Source of the DNA: Chryseobacterium gleum
Lineage (GTDB): Bacteria; Bacteroidota; Bacteroidia; Flavobacteriales_D; Crocinitomicaceae
DNA length: 64,000 bases
Reading direction: 5' to 3'
NCBI GenBank assembly: GCA_945897805.1
Contig: CAMDFX010000001.1
Coordinates: 558,001-622,000, forward strand
Shown: piece by piece, positions 53,086 through 63,040 of the stretch
How positions within the stretch are numbered: the stretch's first letter is position 1
Layout of the letters: each line of letters starts with the position of its first letter
Translations under genes and position numbers: made by a program
Notes under the pieces: model-generated
What the model was told of the DNA's origin: nothing
Database searches by the model: none
The model's input: the letters and a program-made list of their open reading frames with translations, nothing else

Positions 53086-54222
53086 TTAAAGCAGTTTAGC
53101 AACATTTCTGCCGACAGTTGTTCCTATCGCAACGCCCATTCCGCCCATTCGCACACCAACAGCAATGTTTGGTTTTACCAATTCAATTATTGGCTTTTTG
53201 GATTTGCCAACGCCCATGATTCCTGCCCAAGCGTAATCAATTTCAAAGGGTGTTTTGGGCAAGATAATTTCCTTTAATAATTTTTCCAATTGATTAAGAA
53301 TGACATCTGAATTGTCAATTTCTGTAGTTGTTTCTCCCTGAAAATCTAAATTTCTTCCGCCACCAAAAAGTACACGGTCATTAATATTTCTGAAATAGTA
53401 ATATCCATCTTGGTAATGAAAAGTTCCTTTAAAGGGTAAATTGTCAATTTTCTTAGTAATAATTACTTGCGCCCTTGCTGGCAAAATGTCATTTTTCGGG
53501 AGAAATCTTTGGGCAAAACCATTGACACAAATGGCAACTTTCGAAGCATTAAAAGGCCCAATATTTGATTGAATTTCAACTTGCTTTTCAGTTGATGAAA
53601 GTTCCAAAACATCAATTCCAGTCAATAAATATATTCCTTGTTCAGAGAGTAATTGATGGAATCTAACCATCATTTTTCCAGTATCAATTTGACCTTCCAG
53701 TTTGTTGTGAAAAGCTGATTGAATGGTATTAAAACCAAACTTTTCCTTGACATTATTATCTAAAGAATATACATTTTGAACACCAGTAATTGTTGCAATT
53801 CTTTGATTCAAATAAGGCAACTTTTCCAAGCATTTTTCCAACGTTGAATTTTCATCATTTCGAATTAAGTCCCAAGAACCAAAACCTTGAAAATCTAAAT
53901 TTGCATCACCAATTAGTTCTCTCAAATATTTCAATCCTTCCCAGCGTTCAGCAACTGTCTCCCAAACGTCATTTTCAGACATTTTGGACAAATCGTCTAT
54001 CAATTCTGTCACACTGCCAAAACAAGCAAATCCTGCATTTTTGGTACTTGCTCCAGCTGGCAAAAAGTTTCGTTCAACAACCAAAATTTTAGCAGCAGGA
54101 TATTTTTGTCTGAGATGCAATGCAGTACTCGAACCTACAATTCCAGCGCCAATTACAAGAAAATCTAATTCCTCAAAATAAGTTTTTTTTTCCCAATAAC
54201 TTAATTGTTCTAGTTTTAGCAT
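53086..54222 (-). CDS. FAD-dependent oxidoreductase (DAO family)
   Basis: 378 residues. The N-terminal dinucleotide motif is FLVIGAGIVGSSTALHLRQKYP (GxGxxG, residues 22-27). The remaining DAO-fold features are NAGFACFGSVTELIDD, CVNGFAQRFLP and a C-terminal VGVRMGGMGVAIGTTVGRNVAKLL closing the FAD site. The family oxidises secondary or tertiary amines such as amino acids and sarcosine; this member has the YYYFRNINDRVLFGGGRN block of the broader glycine-oxidase-like group. The substrate is not evident. Confidence 0.85.
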   Translation of the reverse strand: MLKLEQLSYWEKKTYFEELDFLVIGAGIVGSSTALHLRQKYPAAKILVVERNFLPAGASTKNAGFACFGSVTELIDDLSKMSENDVWETVAERWEGLKYLRELIGDANLDFQGFGSWDLIRNDENSTLEKCLEKLPYLNQRIATITGVQNVYSLDNNVKEKFGFNTIQSAFHNKLEGQIDTGKMMVRFHQLLSEQGIYLLTGIDVLELSSTEKQVEIQSNIGPFNASKVAICVNGFAQRFLPKNDILPARAQVIITKKIDNLPFKGTFHYQDGYYYFRNINDRVLFGGGRNLDFQGETTTEIDNSDVILNQLEKLLKEIILPKTPFEIDYAWAGIMGVGKSKKPIIELVKPNIAVGVRMGGMGVAIGTTVGRNVAKLL

Positions 54223-54331
54223 CTTTTTTATTGATTATTAGTGTCTTTTTTACGATATTTGTTCAGAAATTTTAATCAAAATTAAACGAATTCTGTAACT
54301 AGTTGTATAGGAAAGCGTTTAGATGCTAGAT

Positions 54332-57300
54332 ATGAAACGATTTTTACTATTATTTCTCCTAATAAGTAGTTCTATTTCTGTTGATTGCCAAGTTCAAGTT
54401 GATATTGATGTAATGGCAAAAGATTTGAGATTGGGAAAAAAAGAAGCAGGCGTAACTGTGCGCGTATACGAAGGCTCAAAAGTTGTCGCTTCAGGTGTAA
54501 CATCGTCAAGTGGCAAAGTTATTCTCAATGTTCCATCAGAAAAATTTTATAAAGTTGAATTTTCAAAGTCAGGAAAAGTGACAAGATTTGCCAATTTAAA
54601 TGCTGGTAAAATTGATGTTGAATTATTACAAGGTGCCTCAAATCCTCTGATGTATCTTGAAGTAAGTATGTTTGATGAAACTCCCAATGTAGATTTTAGT
54701 TACATTAAAAACAATGCTATTTCTGAATTTTATTTTGATGGAAAGAATCCGAAATTGGCTTTTAATGCAAGTACTGCCTCCAAAATGGAAAAGGAAGTTG
54801 AAAAAGCGATGGCTGCAGTTCAAAATGCATCTGGAAATGTAGAAGCACAATTTCAAGCCAAAATGCAAGAAGCGGAAGCATTGGCAACTCAGAAAAAATA
54901 TATTGAAGCTTCGAAGAAATTTGAACAAGCTTTATTTTTCAAGCCGACTGATAAAGTTGCCAATAAGAGGTTGGCAGATATGGATGCATTTGTTAAGGCA
55001 GATAAAGTCAATCAATTAGATGGTCAAGCGTTAAACAGTGAATTTGATAATTTGGTCAAAGCTGCTGAATTATTGAAAAGTCAGAAAAAATGGCAAGATG
55101 CAATCGATAAATATGAGGAGGCACTAGAAAAGAAAGACGATCAAGCGGTTAATGATGAAATTGACGATTTGATGTTGATCATCAAGAAAGAGAAAAAAGA
55201 GAAAGACAATGAAGTGGTGTATGTTAATGCAATGACAGCTGCTGAAGGTTTATTAAAGCAAAAAAGTTATCAAGCGGCTCTGGATCAATACAATACTGCT
55301 TTGAAAGCAAAAGCAGCTGACCCTGTGGCTATGAAGAAAAAAAGTGATGTAGAATTGCTTTTGAATGCAGCTAAAGGTGAACAAGAAAAGAAGAAAAACT
55401 ATGATTTGGCAGTAACTGCAGCCGATGAATTTTTCGCCGCTCAAAATTGGACAGATGCCAAAGTTAAATACGATGTGGCATTAAGCTATCAGCCTTTGTC
55501 AACTTATGTCTCCGGACAATTGAATGCCATAAAAAATAAATTGGATGAAATTGAAAAAGAAAAGCAAAAAGCGCAACAAATTGGCAATTTATTAGCTGAA
55601 GGAAGCACAGCAATGAATTCAAATCAATGGGATTTAGCAAAAACTAAATTTGAAGCCGTGCAAAAATTAGATCCTCAAAACGCAACAGCAATTGAAAAAC
55701 TAAAAATTATTTTCGCGAAAATTGAAGAAAATAAATTGAATGCAACCAACGAGGCCAACTTTAAAAAGTTTGTTGATGAAGGTGATGTTTTGGTGAAAAC
55801 GACTAAGTATACTGAGGCAATTGTCAAATACGAAGAAGCAATTAAATTAAAATCAGATGCTTTGATTCTTAAAAAAATTGAAGATGTAAGATTGGAAATT
55901 TCAAAAATTAAGAATCAAAAAGAGACCAAAGAAAAGTTTGATTTAGCAATGAAAGATGGTGAAGCTGCTTTACTCTCCAATAAATTAGAAGAAGCAAAAA
56001 CTAAATTCACTGAAGCTAAAAACCTGGACGACAAAGCACAATTACCAAAGGATAAATTGAAAATCGTTGAAGATAAAATTTTGGCGGAAGAAAATAAAAA
56101 AATGGCTTCTCAAAAATATAACGATGCCATGGCTAGCGGAGATAAATTGTTTGGAGAAGGTAAATTGGTCGAAGCAAGAACTGAATATTTTAAAGCCAAA
56201 GATTTTGATAAAACACAAACAACTCCTGATGCCAAAATTAAATTAATTGATGATCAACTGAAGTTGGATGCCGCCAACAAGGAAAAGGTTGATAAATATA
56301 ATAATGCGATGAAAGCAGGCGACGATTTCAGAAAAACAGGAAAATTGACTGAAGCACTTGCAGAATACAAAAAAGCAAAAGTTATTGATGAGACAAAACC
56401 AGAACCTGAAATCAAAATAAAAGAAATTGAAGCTGAATTATTAGTTCAAGCTGATACAAAAGCCCAAAAAGAAAAAGCTGATAAATTTGCCGAGGCAATG
56501 AAATTGGGCAATGATTTTAGAGGAACAGGTAAATTATCAGAAGCAATAACAGAATACAAAAAAGCAAAAATTATTGATTCTGCAAAGCCAGATCCTGATA
56601 TTAAAATTAAGGAAGTTGAGGACCAAATTTTGGCAGAAAAAGAATCTAAAAGCAAGCAAGAAATCAGCCAAAAATTTGATGCTGCCATGAGAGCCGGGGA
56701 TGATTTTAGAGGAACAGGTAAATTGACGGAATCAATTATTGAATACAACAAAGCGAAAGCAATTGATGCGACTAAAACTTCTCCAGATATAAAAATCAAG
56801 GAAGTTGAAGCGCAAATATTGTCAGAGAAAGAAACCAAAACCAAAAAAGAAATTGCAGATAAATATAATTCTTCAATGAAAGCGGGAGCAGATTTCAAAG
56901 TTGCAGGGAAATTATCAGAAGCGCGCGCAGAATTCGTGAAAGCAAAAGGTATTGATGCAAGTCAGACAGAGCCCGATAAAAAAATCGCGGAAATCGACAA
57001 TGAAATAGGCGCTCAAGCTTCTCTGGCAGAAAAGAAAAAGCAAATTGACGGACTGCTCAAAGAAGGCGCAGATTTAGAAATCAAAAATGAATTAGAAAAC
57101 GCAAAATCGAAATATAATTCTGTGCTTCAAATCGATGATAAGAATGCTGAAGCAATCAAAAAGGTGGATGAATTGACCAAAAAGATTGAGGCGGAAAAAA
57201 ATCTAAAAGAAAAAGAAAATCAGTTTAAAGATTTTAAAAATAAAGGATTAGAAGCTTTCAATGCTGCAAAATGGGCGGAGTCTAAGAAATTTTACTCTGA

Positions 57301-60262
57301 TGCAAAAGCAATTAAAACAGATTCGGAAGTTGAACAAAAATTAAAGGATATTGAAATAAAAATATTGGAAGAGCTAGCACTAAAAAGTGCCGATGCACAG
57401 TACAATGATTTAATTTCTGAAGCTGGTAAACTGGAAGCTAACAAAGATTTTGACGGAGCAATTAAAAAATACAAAGAAGCATCGTTGAAAAAGCCAAATG
57501 AGAATTTACCTAAAGAGAAAATTGAAGAATTAGAGGGACTGAAAAAAATAGCCGCAGCCCAAAAGATCATTGATGATAACTACAATGATAAAATGAAAAA
57601 AGGAAATGATGCAATTAATGCTGAAGATTATCCGCTGGCAATAAAATTTTTCAACGAAGCAAATGGCATCAAACCGTCAGAAAAAGCACCTGTTGATAAA
57701 GCTGAGGAAGCCAGGGTGAAATACGAGGCGCAAAATATAGATTTCAAAATTAAATATGAGAAAATGTTAGTTGCGGCTCAAAATGCAATTGATGAAAAAA
57801 ACTGGGACAAAGCAATAGATTTATATAATCGCGCCCTCGTTATCAAAAAAGATGATACACTTCCAAAATCAAAATTAGTTGAAATTGAAAATGCGAGAAA
57901 AGCAGAGGAAGAAAGTAAAAATGCTCAAGCTCAAATTGATAAAAATTACAATGTCAAAATGGCTGAAGCTGAAGCTGCAGTTAAATTGAAGGAATATGAC
58001 AAAGCAATCAACCTTTTTACTGATGCTAAAAAAATGAAGCCAACAGAGTCTTTACCAGAAACTAGAATTACTGATGTCAATAATTTGAAATCTGACATTT
58101 TAAATTTGGCAAAGGCAGAAGAAGCATACAAAAAAGCAATTTTAAACGGAGACGAGGCTGTAAAATTAAAAGAATACGACAAAGCAATTTCTGAATACAA
58201 CAATGCATTGAACGCAAAATCTGGCGATAAAATAGCTACAAATAAAATCATTGAAGTCGAGAAATTAATTGACAATCTGACAAACATTGAAAAACAACAA
58301 AAACAGAAAGAAGAATTTGACGCTTTGGTTAAAACGGCTGATAATTATTTCAAATTTTCTGATTGGGAAAATGCTAAAAACACCTATAATGAGGCTTTGT
58401 TACTTCAAAAAGATGTATATGTAGCCAGTCAGATAAAAAAATGTGAAGCAAATGATAAATCACAAAATGAAAGCGAGAATCAGTACAAAAAAGTAATTGA
58501 TGAAGCAGATGCAAATTTCAATAAAGGAGATTATCTTAAAGCAAAAGAGTTTTATCTTAAAGCACTGACAATAAAAAAACAAGAAGAATATCCGAAACAA
58601 AAATTGGATCAAATTGAAGGGATTATAAATCCGAAAATTGTTCAAGTCGGTTCTCTGCCAGTATTAGGAATTCTAAGTAATAATTCTGTAATTGAGGGTG
58701 AAGCATTATTGGCAAAGGCTGATGCTAATAGAAAAAATCTGGTGACTACCAAAATGAGTGAAGAAGTAAAATCTCAACAAGAATTGGTTTCATCAAGAAC
58801 TGAAGAAAGAAATGAAGTAAATCTATCCATCACAACAGGAATACAAGAAATTGAAAAACAACGGACAATTAATGCTCCTTCAGACGATGAAAATCGCAAA
58901 AACATGGTATCTGATGTGTTTGAGAAGTCGAATAATCTGGAGAAAAAAACGACAGTTGAAAACAATTTTGAAAATGGTGAGTTCGTAGATTTGCAAAGTA
59001 AAGTGCTTACTGAGAAACAAACGGTTGATCGAAATTACAAGGAAAAGGAAGATGTTTACAATAAAAATACGAGTACTTTGAAAGTTTCCAAGTTGGCTTT
59101 AGATGATAAATTCAGCAAAGATGTAAAAGATGTTTACAAAACCAATTTAGAATCTCAAGTTGTGTTGAATGGTATTGTAATCAAAGTTTCTGAAAATACT
59201 TTTGATGATTTAGAATCAAGAAAAGTGACAGAACTTGATGTTAGAAATGCACAGATTCTAGTCAATAAAAACGAAGGCGAGAGATATGTGGTCGCTTTTG
59301 ATAAATCCTACGTAATTAGTAAAGAGGTCGTCAAACAAAATGATGTGAAATCCTTTAATGAAGCGGAAGATGCAAAAATTACAACTGCAATTAAAGAGGA
59401 TTTAAAATTGATTGAAAACAATATCTTAGACAAAGATTTTAAATCAAATAATAAAAATGTTCAAGCGAATTTAGAAACTGAAACACGATTAGATAATCAA
59501 AGAGTAGAACTAAGTAAAACCAACATCGAAAGAGATGACAACCGCCTGGAAGATGTTGAAGCACTTAAAAAAGGAAATGCTGCGTTGGATGAAAATAGCA
59601 GAATTGAATTCAATAATCTTTTTGTTAAATCGCTTAAAAATCAGGAAAATATTTCAAATGAGAAAAAAGTAAAAGACGGTGAATTGGTTGTTTCAACCGA
59701 AAAACAACAGTTAGATTACAACCTTATTTCAAATTCTGACAAAAAAATGCGACTTCAAGGTGATGAAGTAACATTTAGTGATGAAAAACAGCGTCAAGAA
59801 GCTACGTCAAAAATGTCAAGTGAGATTGTAAATTCAGCAATTGCAAATGCCAAGAATATAGATAAACCTCTTGATAATAAAGAGATTTTGAAAAAATCAG
59901 ACGCAATAAGTAATGATAAAGATGCTGTGGAACAAGCAAATCAAGTAGAGAAAAATTACAATGCCCGAAAAATTATTGATCAAATCGAAAGTAAAACAAT
60001 TAAATTCGACGAAGCTGCAGCAAATGAATTAGGCGCTTCATATCCAGAAGGCGTTTCTCAAGAATCTTTCAATCAAAATGGAAATGATGGTTTGCTGGTT
60101 GCAGTGGTAACTAGAAGGATAGTTGTCTTGAATGGACATGGCGCAATTTATGTTAGAAAACAAACTTTGACAGGTACTACTTTTTCAAAAAATGGAGAAG
60201 CATCTACAGAATACATTTGGCAAAAAGAAACTGCCGATGGAAAATTGAAAAAGAATTATTAA
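54332..60262 (+). CDS. giant TPR-like repeat protein with conserved C-terminal block
   Basis: The ATG at 54332 begins the signal peptide (MKRFLLLFLLISSSISVDCQ); an ATG three codons earlier (54323) is also possible. In the longer numbering (1979 residues): signal peptide; a carboxypeptidase-regulatory or PEGA-like beta domain (about 23-113, TVRVYEGSKVVASGVTSSSGKV); about 21 helical repeats of 56-66 residues between 175 and 1436 (consensus YN-AMKAGDD-GKL-EAI-EYKKAK-ID, KIKEIE); then a Lys/Glu/Asn-rich region; and an ending SYPEGVSQESFNQNG, VTRRIVVLNGHGAIYVRKQTLTGTTF-KNG-STEYIWQKET that I have met in other Bacteroidota proteins. A periplasmic or surface scaffold is plausible. No T9SS sorting domain is seen. 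Confidence 0.75.
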   Translation: MKRFLLLFLLISSSISVDCQVQVDIDVMAKDLRLGKKEAGVTVRVYEGSKVVASGVTSSSGKVILNVPSEKFYKVEFSKSGKVTRFANLNAGKIDVELLQGASNPLMYLEVSMFDETPNVDFSYIKNNAISEFYFDGKNPKLAFNASTASKMEKEVEKAMAAVQNASGNVEAQFQAKMQEAEALATQKKYIEASKKFEQALFFKPTDKVANKRLADMDAFVKADKVNQLDGQALNSEFDNLVKAAELLKSQKKWQDAIDKYEEALEKKDDQAVNDEIDDLMLIIKKEKKEKDNEVVYVNAMTAAEGLLKQKSYQAALDQYNTALKAKAADPVAMKKKSDVELLLNAAKGEQEKKKNYDLAVTAADEFFAAQNWTDAKVKYDVALSYQPLSTYVSGQLNAIKNKLDEIEKEKQKAQQIGNLLAEGSTAMNSNQWDLAKTKFEAVQKLDPQNATAIEKLKIIFAKIEENKLNATNEANFKKFVDEGDVLVKTTKYTEAIVKYEEAIKLKSDALILKKIEDVRLEISKIKNQKETKEKFDLAMKDGEAALLSNKLEEAKTKFTEAKNLDDKAQLPKDKLKIVEDKILAEENKKMASQKYNDAMASGDKLFGEGKLVEARTEYFKAKDFDKTQTTPDAKIKLIDDQLKLDAANKEKVDKYNNAMKAGDDFRKTGKLTEALAEYKKAKVIDETKPEPEIKIKEIEAELLVQADTKAQKEKADKFAEAMKLGNDFRGTGKLSEAITEYKKAKIIDSAKPDPDIKIKEVEDQILAEKESKSKQEISQKFDAAMRAGDDFRGTGKLTESIIEYNKAKAIDATKTSPDIKIKEVEAQILSEKETKTKKEIADKYNSSMKAGADFKVAGKLSEARAEFVKAKGIDASQTEPDKKIAEIDNEIGAQASLAEKKKQIDGLLKEGADLEIKNELENAKSKYNSVLQIDDKNAEAIKKVDELTKKIEAEKNLKEKENQFKDFKNKGLEAFNAAKWAESKKFYSDAKAIKTDSEVEQKLKDIEIKILEELALKSADAQYNDLISEAGKLEANKDFDGAIKKYKEASLKKPNENLPKEKIEELEGLKKIAAAQKIIDDNYNDKMKKGNDAINAEDYPLAIKFFNEANGIKPSEKAPVDKAEEARVKYEAQNIDFKIKYEKMLVAAQNAIDEKNWDKAIDLYNRALVIKKDDTLPKSKLVEIENARKAEEESKNAQAQIDKNYNVKMAEAEAAVKLKEYDKAINLFTDAKKMKPTESLPETRITDVNNLKSDILNLAKAEEAYKKAILNGDEAVKLKEYDKAISEYNNALNAKSGDKIATNKIIEVEKLIDNLTNIEKQQKQKEEFDALVKTADNYFKFSDWENAKNTYNEALLLQKDVYVASQIKKCEANDKSQNESENQYKKVIDEADANFNKGDYLKAKEFYLKALTIKKQEEYPKQKLDQIEGIINPKIVQVGSLPVLGILSNNSVIEGEALLAKADANRKNLVTTKMSEEVKSQQELVSSRTEERNEVNLSITTGIQEIEKQRTINAPSDDENRKNMVSDVFEKSNNLEKKTTVENNFENGEFVDLQSKVLTEKQTVDRNYKEKEDVYNKNTSTLKVSKLALDDKFSKDVKDVYKTNLESQVVLNGIVIKVSENTFDDLESRKVTELDVRNAQILVNKNEGERYVVAFDKSYVISKEVVKQNDVKSFNEAEDAKITTAIKEDLKLIENNILDKDFKSNNKNVQANLETETRLDNQRVELSKTNIERDDNRLEDVEALKKGNAALDENSRIEFNNLFVKSLKNQENISNEKKVKDGELVVSTEKQQLDYNLISNSDKKMRLQGDEVTFSDEKQRQEATSKMSSEIVNSAIANAKNIDKPLDNKEILKKSDAISNDKDAVEQANQVEKNYNARKIIDQIESKTIKFDEAAANELGASYPEGVSQESFNQNGNDGLLVAVVTRRIVVLNGHGAIYVRKQTLTGTTFSKNGEASTEYIWQKETADGKLKKNY

Positions 60263-60278
60263 AATCTAAATTTTCATT

Positions 60279-60308
60279 AAAAAGGCAAATTCAACTTTGC
60301 CTTTTTTT
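60279..60308 (+). terminator. terminator after the giant repeat gene
   Basis: AAAAAGGCAAA (60279-60289) pairs perfectly with TTTGCCTTTTT (60296-60306), 6-nt loop, T-run to 60308. One of the strongest in the window. Confidence 0.88.
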
Positions 60309-60395
60309 ATTTCCTGTAATTCTGTCAGGAATCTTAAAAAGGCATAAATATTGTCATTTGAATCAAAATTGTTCCTGTTTAAAACTTGAAAGCAG

Positions 60396-60403
60396 TACAT
60401 TTG
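60396..60403 (+). promoter_or_regulatory. candidate -7 element for mutL
   Basis: TACATTTG at 60396-60403. The nearest TTG (60369-60371) is 24 nt upstream, slightly long. Expected start near 60410; ATG at 60449. Confidence 0.45.
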
Positions 60404-60448
60404 TACAACATCAATATTGAAAAGCAGATTAAAATTTATTGAAGTAAA

Positions 60449-62281
60449 ATGAGTGAAGTTATCCGTTTATTGCCCGATCATATTGCAAATCAAATTGCGG
60501 CTGGTGAAGTAATTCAACGACCTGCTTCTGTGGTGAAAGAATTGGTTGAAAATGCGATTGATGCAGGGGCAACTCAAATAGATGTCTTTATCAAAGATGC
60601 AGGTAAAACATTAATTCAGGTACTTGACAATGGATTTGGAATGTCTGAAATGGATGCTAGAATGGCCTTTGAAAGACATGCGACAAGTAAATTAAGTTGT
60701 GCCGAAGATTTATTTGCTTTGCACACAAAAGGTTTTAGAGGTGAAGCATTGGCATCAATTGCTGCTATCGCGCATGTAGAACTGAAAACTAGAATGACAG
60801 AACAAGAATGGGGTACGTCTATCGTTATCGAAGGAAGCAAAGTAATTGATCAAATTCCCGTTACTTGCAAAACAGGTTCCTCTTTTGAAATTAAAAACCT
60901 TTTTTTCAATGTTCCAGCAAGAAGAAATTTTTTAAAATCTGACGCGGTTGAATTCAAACACATTGAAGATGAATTCATAAGAATCGCTTTGGCACATTCA
61001 GCCATTCATTTGACATTGCATCACAACGGAAATCGATGTTTTCACCTAGAAAGTGCCAATCTGCGCAAAAGGATAGTTGATGTTTTTGGCAGATCATTCA
61101 ACGATAAATTAGTTCCCGTGGAGGAAAATACTGGAATTGTAAAAATTGTTGGTTTTGTTGGAAAACCTGAATTTGCAAAAAAAAGTAGGGGAGAACAATT
61201 CCTTTTTGTAAACGATAGATATTTTAGAGATTCCTATTTCAATCACGCCATTACACAGGCTTTTGATGGACTATTGGTTTCTAAAACTTTTCCATCTTAT
61301 TTCTTGTATTTACATGTTGACCCAGCTTCAATCGATGTAAATGTGCATCCAACAAAAACTGAAGTCAAATTTGAAGAAGACAAAGAGATTTATGCCATTT
61401 TAAGAAGCACTATTAAACAAGGTTTAGGGAAATTCAACATTGCGCCAGTGCTGGATTTTGACCAAGAAACTAGTTTTGATTTACCTTGGGAGATGAGAGA
61501 TAAACCCACTGTTGAACCTACAATAAAAGTGAATCAATCCTACAATCCATTCAATATTACAACTTCATCAAACCAAGGATCTGGAGTCAAATCTGGAAAT
61601 TCAAAAGCGATGCAAAGCGCAGGTTTTGGGGCCAATGAAGTTTCTAGTAAAGATTGGGAAAACTTTTATAAAATTGATGACATTCCCGAAATTGAAGCGC
61701 AACAAGTTTTGATTGAAGATTCTGAATGGTCGCAACAAAAGCAGTTTGTTTTTCAAGGGAATTTTCTTTTTTGTCCAGTGAAAAGCGGTTTGATGGTCAT
61801 TCACAGCAAAAGAGCGAAAGAACGCATCATTTACGATGAAATCATGCAAACTTTTATCTATCAATCTGTTCCTTCTCAGCAATTGTTGTTTCCGCTGAAT
61901 TTTGATATTTCACCTGCTGAAAGGTTGATTTGGGATGAAAATCAGAAAACACTAGAAAGACTTGGTTTCAATTGGGAAATTGCAGAAAATGGGCTCAATA
62001 TTCAAGGTGTTCCAGCACATTTAACTGAGGAAAACATTCAAGAATCAATCAATAATTTGCATGTCAATTTAGGCTTTTCGCAAATCGATAAAGGAGAAAT
62101 TGCGCATAAAATTGTCAGTGTGATTGCTTCAGCATCTGCACGACAAAAAAATAATTGGAATAATGAAACTGCAAATCAATTGCTCGAAAGTCTTTTTCAA
62201 TGCGCTGAGCATCAGTATTCACCCAAAGGAAAATTAATTTTGAGCACCATTTTAACGTCTGATATTTCACAAAAATTCTAG
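60449..62281 (+). CDS. mutL: DNA mismatch repair protein MutL
   Basis: 610 residues. The GHKL ATPase domain contains RLLPDHIANQIAAGEVIQRPASVVKELVENAIDAGAT, DNGFGMSEMDARMAFERHATSK and HTKGFRGEALASIAAIAHVEL. The transducer domain has FVNDRYFRDSYFNHAITQAFDG and the linker region follows at about 345-425. The C-terminal dimerisation domain ends in QLLESLFQCAEHQYSPKGKLI; I do not see a clear DQHAAHERIxYE endonuclease motif, and the equivalent place reads MVIHSKRAKERIIYDE. It matches MutL in mismatch recognition and MutH/strand-nicking control. rhomboid genes follow immediately. Confidence 0.92.
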   Translation: MSEVIRLLPDHIANQIAAGEVIQRPASVVKELVENAIDAGATQIDVFIKDAGKTLIQVLDNGFGMSEMDARMAFERHATSKLSCAEDLFALHTKGFRGEALASIAAIAHVELKTRMTEQEWGTSIVIEGSKVIDQIPVTCKTGSSFEIKNLFFNVPARRNFLKSDAVEFKHIEDEFIRIALAHSAIHLTLHHNGNRCFHLESANLRKRIVDVFGRSFNDKLVPVEENTGIVKIVGFVGKPEFAKKSRGEQFLFVNDRYFRDSYFNHAITQAFDGLLVSKTFPSYFLYLHVDPASIDVNVHPTKTEVKFEEDKEIYAILRSTIKQGLGKFNIAPVLDFDQETSFDLPWEMRDKPTVEPTIKVNQSYNPFNITTSSNQGSGVKSGNSKAMQSAGFGANEVSSKDWENFYKIDDIPEIEAQQVLIEDSEWSQQKQFVFQGNFLFCPVKSGLMVIHSKRAKERIIYDEIMQTFIYQSVPSQQLLFPLNFDISPAERLIWDENQKTLERLGFNWEIAENGLNIQGVPAHLTEENIQESINNLHVNLGFSQIDKGEIAHKIVSVIASASARQKNNWNNETANQLLESLFQCAEHQYSPKGKLILSTILTSDISQKF

Positions 62282-62282
62282 T

Positions 62283-63035
62283 ATGTTTAATTCAATAAAT
62301 AATTTGCCAAACGTTACAAAAAACTTATTGATTATCAATGTTTTGTTTTTTATTGTAACTTTCGTTTTCAAGATTCAAGGAATTGACTTGATACCAATTT
62401 TAGGGGCCCATTACATAACTAGTCCACTTTTCGAGCCATATCAAGTGGCTACACATTTCTTCATGCATTCGCAAGAGTCAATTTTCCATCTTGTTTTCAA
62501 TATGTTTGGTTTGGTGATGTTTGGATCGATATTAGAAAAAGTTTGGGGACCGAAAAAATTCTTATTCTTTTACATTTCTTGTGCCATCGGAGCATTTATT
62601 TTTTACAATTTTTTAGGTGCTTACGAGCTTTGGAAAGTAAAGGATCAACTGATGCATTTGGGTTATTCAATGGGTGAATTGACAGGTTATTTGACAGATC
62701 AAATAGATTTCACAATCAGAAACGAATCTGACATACCTTTAATTCAGTCATTTATGGAGAAATCCTATACGCCAATGGTTGGTGCTTCAGGTGCTATTTT
62801 CGGAATTATGGCAGGTTTTGCGTTTTTATTTCCGAATACAGAATTGCAAATGTTGTTTTTTCCTATGCCTATTAAAGCGAAGTATTTAATTGGCGGCTAT
62901 TTTTTAATTGAGCTTTATTTGAGTTTTCAGCAAATTCAGGGAGATAATGTAGCTCATTTGGCGCATGTGGGCGGCGCGGTAATTGGATTTATTTTTGTTT
63001 TTATTTGGAATAGAAATCGGAAAACATTTTATTAA
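62283..63035 (+). CDS. rhomboid family intramembrane serine protease 1
   Basis: 250 residues with six membrane segments. The catalytic dyad is visible: Ser169 in GASGAIFGI and His228 in HLAHVGGA. The HxxxN motif FHLVFNMFG (His69, Asn73) stabilises the oxyanion. A loop of about 45 residues (115-160) between membrane segments is longer than usual. Active rhomboids cut membrane proteins near or within the membrane. It starts 1 nt after the mutL stop. Confidence 0.92.
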   Translation: MFNSINNLPNVTKNLLIINVLFFIVTFVFKIQGIDLIPILGAHYITSPLFEPYQVATHFFMHSQESIFHLVFNMFGLVMFGSILEKVWGPKKFLFFYISCAIGAFIFYNFLGAYELWKVKDQLMHLGYSMGELTGYLTDQIDFTIRNESDIPLIQSFMEKSYTPMVGASGAIFGIMAGFAFLFPNTELQMLFFPMPIKAKYLIGGYFLIELYLSFQQIQGDNVAHLAHVGGAVIGFIFVFIWNRNRKTFY

Positions 63036-63040
63036 TTTTT

